A DNA stretch of 25,467 bases from Phoronis ovalis (taxonomy: Eukaryota; Phoronida; Phoronidae), in the NCBI GenBank assembly GCA_028565635.1, contig JAOXYB010056500.1, forward strand, positions 1-25,467, given 5' to 3'. The notes below the pieces were generated by a model. That model was not told where the DNA came from. It saw only the letters and a list, made by a program, of their open reading frames with translations, and searched no databases. Made by a program: the position numbers and the translations under genes. The stretch's first letter is position 1; each line of letters begins with the position of its first letter. Positions 1 through 11,900 of this stretch are shown here, one piece after another.

Positions 1-989
1 ATCAATTTTGGCCAATGTGGAATTTTACCATTACAGGTCGAATTAGGTAGATATAAACAACCAAACTTGCCTGCTGAATTACGATTATGCGAAATATTGT
101 GTAGAAGATGAAATTCATTTTTTGTTATTCAAATTCATAATGATAGAATAGACGTGGTAGGCGACGATGAATCACACAGAGGGAAAGGCGAGATTAAATG
201 ACGTAATTATTTCGCTTTTGTTAAATTGAAGGAATATAACAAAAAATGATTATGGTTAAGCTTAGACGTTAGTTGAGAACGTACGAAACACTAACGGATG
301 GATTTATTCAGGCTGAGCCTATGTTGATCTAATGTCGGGCAAGGATGGCCCACCGTTGAGCCAGTTAGCATAATTACGTGGGCCCCATATTGGCAGCCAA
401 CGTTGGGCCAATATAACTATATACGTTGTTACAACGTTGGGCCAACATGTGCGTGTTTGCTGGGGTATTGCGGTATTCAGCAAGCAGCAGATCTTTGTTA
501 GCCATTATTTTCTTATGCTTTCTTCTTCGCTGCATATGACTGTCTCTATGCTGTCCGACCTCCTTCTTTTCTTGCAATATATAGCCTATTAGTACTTCAC
601 TTTGGATAGAATACTCCGTGCATTGTGAACAGCTTTCTTTGTTTGTACGTCTAGTTCCGCGGTCTAGTTTCTTTTGGTCTTCCTTTAATATTTGGCCATG
701 CTATCACAGCAAATGCAAAAGTTACATCATATGTAACCGTACCCTTATATTAATTATGTAAATATGTTTCTATTTATATGTTAATTTTTTGTCACGCGAT
801 TGTCCGGTATTGTGCATTGCTTGACTGCCGTCAAACAGACAGCACGCACACTCTAGTCATTTGGCGGCGTTGCTATCAGTTTCCCCTTTGCCAGTCAACT
901 GCATCTGCCAGCTGAAATAGTATCAGCTAGTTGCTTTAGAAAGTCCGATCAGTTCCCCCTTGCGAGCATTTCTATGTATTTTTTAAAAC
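1..989. other. 5' flank, no gene recognised
   Basis: No exon with a recognisable protein match was found on either strand. The stretch is AT-rich. Near 397-446 a 14-15 bp motif (CCAACGTTGGGCCAA) occurs twice, about 35 bp apart. A 67-codon minus-strand frame at 374-577 contains a short segment faintly like the integrase C-terminal part of Gypsy-type retroelements; I do not call it a gene. Confidence 0.5.
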
Positions 990-1325
990 AATGTGATTCC
1001 GGAGGGGCACTGCCATCCAAAGTGGTTATACATACGTGCCCCCTATGAGGTATGGTTTTTCAGGGTCCCTGCTTGCAACGGGGTATATATTTCAGCCCTG
1101 GACGCTCGCAACGAGGTATATTATTGGCTCACTGCTAACAACGGGTCCCGAAAGTCATGTTTGCTTTGATAAAGGGGTATGTTTTTGCCATGGGTGTTAC
1201 TAAAGGAATATATATGTTTTTAGCCATCTTTTCGGACAACATATGTTTTTTGCCATAGCTGGCTTGCAATGCTATAGGCACCCCTGTACCATAAATTGAC
1301 CAAGTGCTCCCCCGGGAATATGATG
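990..1325 (-). repeat. Degenerate tandem repeat with CCCGGGGGAG head
   Basis: Read on the minus strand, the block opens with a CCCGGGGGAGCAC head (about 1304-1317). It then runs through decayed units of about 35-40 bp, each with variants of a GGGTAT or CAACGGGGTATAT core and a T-rich stretch (for example near 1077-1095, 1108-1125 and 1173-1190). The minus-strand 65-codon frame across it is a by-product of the repeat. A second block with the same head lies at about 12455-12750. From memory, repeats with this head and a GGGTATGTG-type body are common in cnidarian and other invertebrate genomes; I could not search for it. Confidence 0.6.
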
Positions 1326-2281
1326 TCTGCAATGACTATAAATAATTATATACTGGAAGACTCACAAGGTCGGTCCTACAGGTGAGCAATATTATTACTA
1401 GTACCTCTAACATGTGACTATATATAATTCCTTTTAAAACCAAGACGACATTTTAGATTTGATTCTGTCATGTGCAAAAGAAATGAACACTGAATTTCTT
1501 TCCTGATGCTGCTCATCTTCAAAACAGTTTCAATGTAGAGTGAAGGTAAATAATTTTCTGTTATCAGCTACATTTAGTTGTTTTATATGTTCGCGCGTAT
1601 TTTAACAATTTTGTTCTCCGTTAATTCACGCCTAGACTTGTCATATTAGCACGCTGCCTTGACGCTTTAATGCCTCCTGATGTAATTAATTTCAAATGAT
1701 TTCAATATTTACCGTTTAAAAAGAAGTTAAATAACCAATCTCGCGAAAAGTGTGCACTCCTCCATATTGAAAATTGGAAGATCCATAAATTAATCAAGAT
1801 TAATTGACTGATGACGTAATAAAAGACTGATGCAAAAATTACCATGACGTTTTAATACCTATAAATATTCTAAAAGATCATCTAAATGATCTTTTCGGCA
1901 TAACCTGATACCATCATTTTGAGCAATTTTAGAAAGTTTACCTTTGACCTCCAAATGAGCTTTTGACCTCCGGGTTTGATCGTGACCGCAAGGTCAACAA
2001 TATAGTGGACTACTCTGCATATGTCACAGATAGATAGATAGATAGATGTCACATTTGACCTGAGTGCCATCCCATCCCTCTAAGAAACTGAACATATACA
2101 AAGCTACGCAATAGCTTATTGGTTTGCAGATCAAACCCTAATTATTCACAACAAATCTCGGAAAGACTATCGCTTCCGATCGTTTCCCGTTATCGTCGAA
2201 ATTAAATCTGAGGGAAATTAGCTATTATTTTACTCCATTTTGCAAAAAAATAGTAGCTTAACTGATATAAAGTAAAAATTG
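1326..2281. other. Intergenic stretch with GATA microsatellite
   Basis: No gene was seen. It contains a (GATA)n run at about 2027-2047. Between about 1940 and 2060 there are several TGACCT/AGGTCA hexamers (TTTGACCTCC occurs twice within about 20 bp). The 62-codon minus-strand frame here matches nothing I recognise. Confidence 0.5.
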
Positions 2282-2631
2282 TCAAGGGCACCCAATGGAT
2301 TTTTCTAAAACTAGTTGTAACTCTAAATAGACACGAAATAAGTGTCAGACATACTGTTAGTTGCTTGTTAATTAATATCTGTTCTTAATTAACAAGCCAG
2401 CCGTGTTTTATTCCACTGAACTACCAGCTAGCACAAAAGTTATGAAAATTTACAAGCCAACTCAATATTTGAGCAGCTTGTAAAAAGAGTGTTTTGTAAG
2501 AACAAAATTAAAACTCCTCATATATATGTTCTTATGTTACAAGCTGGAGTACAAAATTCTTTTGTTCCAAGCCAGCTGGTATTTCTGTCAGAACAGATAT
2601 TTTTAAGAACAGATCCACTGCGTGCCCTTGA
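2282..2631. mobile_element. MITE, 350 bp, 19-bp terminal inverted repeats
   Basis: The left end TCAAGGGCACCCAATGGAT (2282-2300) and the right end ATCCACTGCGTGCCCTTGA (2613-2631) are inverted copies with 17 of 19 positions paired. ATTG flanks both sides (2278-2281 and 2632-2635), as expected of a target-site duplication. No coding capacity is visible. The interior repeats ACAAGC and its complement several times (for example near 2391, 2451, 2475, 2540 and 2569), so the element can fold on itself. It lies about 290 bp upstream of the CCDC47 start codon. The transposase superfamily is not assignable from the ends alone. Confidence 0.8.
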
Positions 2632-2923
2632 ATTGTATCAAATTTCAAGTGGATAGCCTGGAGGATTTTCTTTATATTATAAATGAATGGTTATCTTAGC
2701 TGAAACGGGTACTGAAAAATTAATTTCATTGGTAAAAACGATTGCTCCAGTCTGGATAAAAATCATGTTATAAACAAATATTTTATATCCCTTGCTCTAT
2801 AACCGGCTATAAGCTCGGCCTAACTGATTACTGCCATTTCTTCCCATAGAGGTCGCTTTAACGAAGCCAAAACGAGGCACAAATTAGGTGGCAAAGGTGC
2901 CGGTCTAAATATTATCAGCAAGA

Positions 2924-5900
2924 ATGAGGTAAGTCATCTTCTTCTGTTTCATTCCTCGCATAATACTAGGTTGGAACGAACTGCCTAGCCTGTGCAGGGT
3001 TTACAATGAATTCAGAGTGAATTAGTGGAATTGAAAAAGATGTCTACTGAACATTGTATCATATAAGCTACTTCGCTGTTCATCTGCGAATACTAATAAT
3101 TAATATTATTCTATATTAATTAAACCTTTAAATAATATAGATTACTTCTTTTGTAGGACAATTCCACTAGTTATGTGCTTGCTATGTATTATATCAGTGC
3201 AGCTGATAGCAATCCAGGCAGCTAACAACATACATGGTGCCGATGTAGAAGACAATGAATTTGCTGAGTTTGAAGATTTTGATGAACAAGGTAATAGCTA
3301 GTCTAGTACTAGTTAATTAATATATTACCTTGTAACAATTTGATTGTCATCATTAGTTTCTTTTTGATTTGATTAATTTGTGCTTGCTCTCTGAAGAACA
3401 TTCTAGTTGTAGTTTAGAACATTCCGTAATTATACCAACAGGAATATATGTTAAGTAATTTAACTTTGTGAACCTGTTGTTTCAATTTATTTTGTGATTT
3501 TGTCATTTAGCGGAAGTCATTACAGATGACAATGAAAATGAAGATGTAAAAGTGCAATCTCAAGAAACGATTGAAGATGAAGAAGAAGATGGGGTAGTCG
3601 AGGTACCACTGATTTCATTCAGATTACAATGTCGTTGATTTTTATATAAGAAAATATGATTATGTGATCTGGGGTTTTCTCTTAAAAGAATATTCCCACT
3701 TAATGTGGGTATGTTTTTAACTTATTTCATAGTTTGTAAATTTAGGTAAAATTAACCTCCCCGGGGTAAAATGGTAATTCAAGTGTCACATTTTTCAGCT
3801 ATTGCTTACTTACTTACTTATCCTTTCATGCCTGTTGGCACAGAAGGCAGCAACATGAGTCTTCCACATCCCTCGATTGGTGGCCATGTGTTCAGCCGAA
3901 CTCCATGTTCTGTTGCAGTTCTGATTCAACAGTTTATTGTCGACCTCTCTTTATTCTGCCTTCTGGTGTCCATCTCATAGCGAATTTAGTGACATTGTTG
4001 TCTTTCATTTCAAACACATGTCCCATCCATTTCCATCTTTTCCCTTTCAGCCGGTATACCAAGTACTAAATAAATGAAATGGTTACAATTTTACTTTTTG
4101 CTAATCCGTTATTCCGGTTTCACAATTTTTACAAAATCGTAAAAATTCTAGTGACTCCTAACTGACACTGAATTAAGTAGAATGGTAGTGTAAGTTTTTT
4201 CCTCATGTTTTGAAGTAGCTGTGGCAACCTCCTGTTTATAAATAAAAAGTATAAGTTGTAAAACAGAAAAGTAGTACGACTTTTATGCACAAATCAGGTT
4301 TTTTAAATAACTTTTATATTAAAGTAGATTTAACTTGCTATGTTGAAAAGTATTTACAAGCCAAAGGCAGCATGACCTGATGTTAGGTTGAAGTAATAAT
4401 ATGTATATTGAAAAATTCTACTGTGTCCATAAACTTACTTGAGCTTTATTATTTAAAGGATGAAGACGAATTTGGTCATTTCACTGATGAGGAGGAGTTT
4501 GAAGGATTTGAAGGTGCAAAACCTGTTAAAGGAAAGTCTCAGGAAACACCTGACCTCAAAATAGCAAACGTAGGTATCAGAATGGAAACAAATGGTTGAT
4601 CTACATTACTGAAGACTTATCATATGAAGGGTTCCTGTAAAAGTTATGAATTTATGCCTGATTTATATTATGTATATCTGTGTGCAAGGTGTTTTCACAC
4701 AATGGCTAGGCATATAGTTGTAGGCTATGTGTCGTCATCATCATCATATTTAACACTTTGTTTGTAATGCGATAATAGCTTCAGTTTTTATCCGATCAGC
4801 TTCATATTTGGTATAAGGTAAATACAGGTCAAAGTGCAGGTCTGTTATAATTTCTTCCAATATAGCCAACTTATTCTTGAGACTGTATGCCGTTTTACAT
4901 ATATAACAATTAATGGAATTACTTCAGAAATCCACTCCCCAGATGCAAATCACAAGGTGATGTAATCCTAGGGAGATAATGAGCATTATATATGACACAT
5001 GTCTTCTGATGTGATATTTTGGTAAGAATGGTCATCATTTAATAATAAGGATGAGTTATTTACTGCAATCTTTGCAGCCAACTACAGCAACAGTGGTTTG
5101 CTGTTGTGGTGGCATGTAAATAACTTGCAATGATCAGAGGAATCATAATGCTGCCAGATCTTGTATAGAGTGGGAACCTTGACTGATATCATTAACACTT
5201 GCACAATGTTAACTAGTTCATCTTTTTTCTTGAAAGTCAGTGACAACTGTGATGACAATATTAATTAGCAAAATTAATAATTAAAATTAATTAGTGAGAT
5301 ATTTGCACTGAAAGTATAAGATTGATATTATTCTGCAGGTACCTGCTCACCTCCGAGCTAACTTTGAAGGTTACTACGTCGAAATGCTAATGATGGCTGG
5401 ATTGGGTGTGTACTTCATCAACTTCTTGGCAGGTCGATCCAAGAATCAAAGATTGGCTCAAACATGGTTCCAAGCTCACAGGGAATTACTGGAAAAGAAT
5501 TTTGAAATTGTTGGTAGGAACAAATGCTGGCTTGATATATGTTTTTAGTGTTATGTCTGTTCCACTCAACTGTTCACTTAATTGTTTGGCTACTGACCCA
5601 CTTTTCTTTTATGAAACCCATCCAGCCTTTACACTATTGACAAAGTGGTTGCTTCGCCCTAATTGCAATAATTGCCATGGCTCCCCAAGTAAAAAAATAA
5701 CAAGAAATACCCAAATATTATATTTTTGGTAAACTTTAAAAGCTGATTTCGCTCTTAATGACATTTTACCTTATTAAATAGAGGGGATAGGTTAAATTCA
5801 TCAAAAATCTGAATAACTTGCGTATTTAAAACTAAAATGCATTATAAATATAACAGAAAAAAGCATCATCTAAACATAAAAAACTAGCGTGTATTCTGAA

Positions 5901-8900
5901 AACAATAATAGACTATTTGCATGCACTTGAGGGCGCTGCAGTCAGACAGACCCTTTCAATATCGGCATCCTTTAGTTACACATAAAAGTTGTTTTTGTTT
6001 AATGTGACTTTATAAAAGCTTTAAACGATGAAAATTTAACAAAATGAAAAATCTTACTAAACAGTTGTTTATGTATTGATATAATAAAATGAGAGTATTT
6101 GTTAAATCAAAGAACATAAGAGTTTTTTTTGATTTTGGCTCGGCATGCGAAGGAAGCATTTTGTGAATGAATCATGTGAGCGCACACAGAAGTACGTCAT
6201 TGTTCATTCACAAAATGCGACATGCTGGGAACGTTAGGGTCTGAGACTGGTGGCTCCTCCAAGTGCATGCAAATAGTCTATTAGAGAATATTCAGCTATT
6301 CTGCAAGTAATTCAAACAAAGAAGACTTAAATGTGAATGAACCTTTATTTCACTTACAGGAGATGATGGCACCACTACTGAGGTTCAGAAAGGCGTGCTG
6401 ATGAAAGAGTCAGAACATTCATACTCCCTCTGGTGTAGTGGAAGGGTATGCTGTGAAGGGATGCTTGTAGAGTTAAAATTATTGAAACGTCAAGACCTGA
6501 TTAACACAATAGCCAGGTTTTTCAAGCCAGTAACGGATCAGGTGGTAAGTGGTCTTATTGTTTCTCATTTCTTACTTCTAGTTTTAAATCTCATCTGCTA
6601 CAGGGAGATAGAAAGAAAGCTAACCTAACATTTATTACAAAATAGGATGTAGCAAACATAAAACAAATTACATTTTTTCTTGAAAAAGTTAATTAATTTC
6701 ATTTTTGGCCAGTTGTCTATTTCGTTTTCAGCATACTTATAATAGTAAGGAAAATGTCCATTCAGCTTCTATTTGAAGAAAATTACCAGTTGAGCCTCAT
6801 ATCCCCAAAAAAGGTGAACAAATGTAAAAACTGTTACAGTAATAGAAAGGGTGATGTGGGTATGTGTATATATATTTATGCAACATAACATTTGGAGATG
6901 TCTTCACATATATTCATTCAGAGTAGTGTAAGATGAAACAATTTAATTTAGACAGCTGTGACAGTAGTTCTATAACAGAACTCTTGAGGTTTTTTTACAA
7001 GCAATATTTTTGATACCCTCACATCTTCATCTGAATTCTGGCGGGAAAATGAATGTATATCTTTGAAATTGTGGACGTAGTTATAGTTAGGACTCGGTGA
7101 AATATTGTATAGCAAGTGGCACTAGGTATGTCATCACACATCAGGAGATATAGCTTCACATACAGTAACTGTGTAACTGCTATGACTGTGACGAGTATCA
7201 TGTGTTTCTTATTGGAATTCAAATTAGCCAACCAATTGTGAACACCCTTAAGAAATTGTAAAGAACACATGGTGGTTTCAAACTTCATTTTTGAGCTTCA
7301 GTAAGTGAAGTAGAACAGGATGCTTGGACTTAAATTAATGAATTTTCACCAGCATTCACATGTTGAAGAATTTACATCACCGTGTTTTAGACAATTCAAG
7401 TAACTCTGGACAGTAGTGTAATGGATTCCTTTGTATTTGCTGTGGCACAAAAGAAAACGGCAAGTCGTATTCAGAAAGAAATTTTTGACTTGGTGAGTGA
7501 ATACAGTTGTTTAGTAAATACAATAAACTTTTGATGTTAATGAAATATTTCTCAAGTTTAATTTCATTGGTTGTGTTTGTGCCTTGCATTGTATGTAGGT
7601 TTCAAATAAACTAACTGTAATGATAGAGATACCATATATATATATAAACTTGATTTATCTAATAAACATGCCTTTAATATGGCAGTTCTTCACATTAGAG
7701 ATAAGAGTCTTCACCTTAGAGATCAGAGGTTATTGCTTCACTGACCATACTGATTGATCAGTAATGTAACCCTGACATAAATATGGCTGATTGGTTACTA
7801 TAAAAACAGTAATTTAACTTCAAACACAAAGAAACCTTCTCTTTTGAGTTAATAAAGGGGATTATTTTACTTCTTTGTGCACTAACTATAATTCTGAATA
7901 GAATATCATTCTCACTGACAATGAGTTACACACTAAAGAACAGGAAGGCAATTTTTGTTAACATTAATTTGTATTAATTGTTGTAGAACTTACTCTGCCC
8001 AGATCGCAAGTCGGGTGAAGCTTTTAAAATACCTTCTTCATTCAGTGTTTTGAGTGAGATTGGTGAAGCAACTGGATCTATGCTTGATACAAAGGTAATT
8101 GAATGTTTACAGCTGCTTTTACAATTAATAATACCATTCTTGCTTTATTATATTAAAGCCAAAGTGGAAGCATTTTTGTATGACACAGTTTACTTATTTA
8201 TAGCATGTTGTTCTATGTTCTATGAATGAGAAGTTTATCCTACATTTGTTTGCAAAGGCCAGGGGAGAAAAATATCCTATACTTGCTTGCAAGCATAATA
8301 TGTACCAGAAAGTCTTAATTTTAGTAACATAAATGATTATATTATTTTCCATTAATTAAACTGTTGATTGCATATTTTTGTCATCCCAGTTGATTAAACT
8401 ATTGGAAATTTCCGAAAAAGTGTAAAATACAAAACTACAGCAGACTATTTTTATAGAGTGACGGAAAAGCAGATATTTTCTGTAATGCAGAGTAGAAATA
8501 ACTTTGTGTGGTTTCTGATGTTAATTAACTGAAACTACTAGAAAATCAGGGACATAATCTTAATGTAATTTCAACCTGTAGAATCAGGGATAAAGTCTTC
8601 ATGAACTTTTATATCTGTAGATTCATGGACATGTAATTTTCATGCAACTTCATATCTGTAGAATCAAAGACATAATATTCAGTAATTCCATATCTGTAGG
8701 ACCAGGAACATAATCTGCATGTAATTTCATATCTGTGGAATCAAGGAAAACTTTTTCATGTAACTCCATATCTCTGTGGAATCAAGGACAACTTTTTCAT
8801 GTAACTCCATATTTCTGTAAAATCAGTGACCTAACCACATAATTCCATATCTGTTGCAGGCTGTCACTATGTTAGAAAAGTACGAAGCTAACATTGATTA

Positions 8901-11900
8901 CATTCACTTCTCTGACCAGTATTCTGGAGCCAAGCCTACTGAGTTAGTTGACACAATTTTTAAGATTTTGAAAGTTATGATGTTATAATGTTTTTATGGT
9001 ATTATTTTGTACTCGTGAATGTTTATGAATACACACAAAACAATATTTGAAGCTTGTTTAAGAGGCATTTCTAATGTCAGTACAACATAATAGCAGCGCA
9101 TCTCATGCTACCCCAGTGAGGGTATATCTTGGTTATGAAGTTTCAAGGTATTGATACATGATATGTGATACGCTACATCTAGCCACCGGGAATGTTATAA
9201 GCATTTCAAAACAAAAAAGTTCAAATTTTCAGAATGCATGTTCACAAATTTTCAAATGTTATAATCAGTTTATCTCAGTTTGTGTTGTTTAATTGTAAAT
9301 TAAAATTATTTGCAATCTCTTTACATGCACTAGGTGGCATACCAAAATCTCTGGCTTATGAATGAGTTGGGTAAGCGTGCAGAAAGTTGTTGTGAGCGAG
9401 AATTGGTTCATTTTACTACACCACCTAGTGCTTGCACAGAGTGTATTGTTATAACAAATACAACAGGTAGAGAGTGTTTTTGAAACAATTTCTTATAATA
9501 AACCTAGAATGTTCTCCTTTGTAGAGATCAAGAAGTCGTTAAACCTCCAGAGACTAAGAAGGTCCTTATATTCTGCTTCAACGGTAAGCAACTACCAGCA
9601 TGTTTCAAGTATCACATGTTCAAATTCTTTGTAGCTATTATCTTCTTGTCCTCCTGTACACCCCTACAACAGTAACTTGTACACCCCTACAAAAGTTAAC
9701 TTGTCAAAAAATGTCAATTACGGAACTACTTTTCACCTGCTGTTCAAACTAATAAGCACATAATTAGAGACATTTACATCTCACAAAGACGATGGTACAA
9801 GTTAACAGTTCATGTCTAATGTACAAATTTAATATATTAAGATTGATTTGGCATATTGTCAGTTTTTATGCCCAGCCACATAGTGGCATATAGTCGTAGC
9901 GAAGGCGTCGTTGTTGCCGTATGTAACACTTTCTTTGCCTTGCGATAACAGCTTCAGTTTTTACCCGATCAGCTTCATATTCGGTGCAAAGTAAGTACAG
10001 GACAAAGTACAGGTTATATATAATATTGACCCGGATTACTTCCAATATGGCCGACTGGCAGCCATGTTTGTTTTTGAGAGAGCATGTAACGTTGCGTCTA
10101 TAGCCGCGAAGACGAAGCGCTACCTCGACGAGTCAAAGGTGGTTCTAGGAAGGCCATAGACTGGTGGGCGTAATAGGCTAGGTGACATTTTAAAATGACC
10201 TTGACAAGTAGGTCAAATCCTGCAACGATTCTTGGACATTTTTTGCGGTGCGTAACATTTTTTTGTCTCGCAATAACTGCTTTAGTTTTTATCCTATCAG
10301 CTCCATATTCGGTACACAGTAAGTACAGGACAAAGTACAGGTATAACACCTTCAGTTTTTATCCAATCAGTTTCATATTCGGCACAGAGTAAGTCCAGGT
10401 CGCAGTACTTCCTATGTATACTTTTGATCTAGATTATTTCCAATATGGCTGACTGGTGGCCATGTTTGTTCTCGAGAGGGCACGTAACATTGCGTTTATA
10501 GCCGCGAAGACAAAGCCGTACCTGGACGATTCATAGGTAGATCTAGGAAGACTATAGGTTGGTAGGCGTAAAAGGCTAGGTGACATGTTAAAATAACCTT
10601 GACAAGTAGGTCAAATGCCGTAACGAAACTTCGACATTTTTTGCCGTGCGTAACATTTTCTTTGTCTCGCAATAACTGCTTCAGTTTTTACCCGATTAGC
10701 TCCATATTTGGTACAGAAGAAGTACAGGTCAAAGTACAGGTTATTTATTGCCATGGATTATTTCTAATATGGCCGACTGGCAGCCATGTTTGTTCCCGAA
10801 AGGGAACGTAACGTTGCGTTTATAGCCGTGAAGACGAAGCGCTACCTGGACGATTCAAAGGTGGTTCCAGGAAACCCATAGGTTGGTGGGCATAATAGGC
10901 TAGGTGACATTTTAAAGTGACCTTGACAAGTAGGTCAAATGCCAAAACGATTCATGGACATTTTTTGCAGGGGTAACACTTCCTTTGTCTCATAATGACT
11001 GCTTTAATTTTTATCCGATAAGCTCCATATTCGGTACGGAGTAAGTACAGGTCAAAGTACAGGTTATGTATAAAATTGACCTGGATTACTTCCAACATGG
11101 CTGACTGGTGGCCATGTTGGTTTGCGAGATTGCACGTCGTAATAACAGCTTCAGTTTTTAGCCGGTCAGTTCCTATTTGGCAGAGTCCAGGTCGCAGTAC
11201 ATGCTATGTTTCATTTTGACCTAGATTACTTCCGATATGGCTGACTGGTGGCCATGTTTGTTCACGAGAGGGCACGTAACGTTGCGTTTATAGCCGCGAA
11301 GATGAAGTGTTGCTTGGGCGATTCAAAGGTGGTTATAGAAAGACCATAGCTTGGTGGGTGTAATAGGCTAGGTGACATTTTAAAAATGACCTTGATAAGT
11401 AGGTCAAATGTCATTACGAATCTTTGACATTTTGTGCCGTGCGTAACACTTCTTTGTCTTGTAATAACTGCTTTTATCTGATTAGCTCCATATTCGGTAC
11501 AGAATAAGAACAGGTTATGTATAATATTGACCCGGATTGCTTCCAATATGGCCAACTGGTAGCCATGTTTGTTCCCGAGAGGGCACGTAACGTTGCGTCT
11601 ATAGCTGCGAAGACGAAGCGCTACCTGGACGATTCAAAGGTGGTTCTAGGAAGCCCATAGGTTGGTGGGCGTAATAGGCTAGGTGACATTTTAAAATGAC
11701 CATGACAAGTAGGTGAAATGCCGCGTTACGAACCTTCGACATTTTTTGTTTGCCATGCGTAACACTTTTGTTGTCTCACAATAACTGCTTCAGTTTTTAT
11801 CCGATTAGCTCCATATTCTGTACAGAATAAGTACAGATCGAAGTACAGGTTATATATAATATTGACCCGGATTACTTCCAATATGGCCGACTGGCAGTCA

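Noticed and set aside
9655-9703. TGTACACCCCTACAA repeated twice
   Set aside because: Only two copies of about 25 bp with no flanking structure; probably a simple local duplication.
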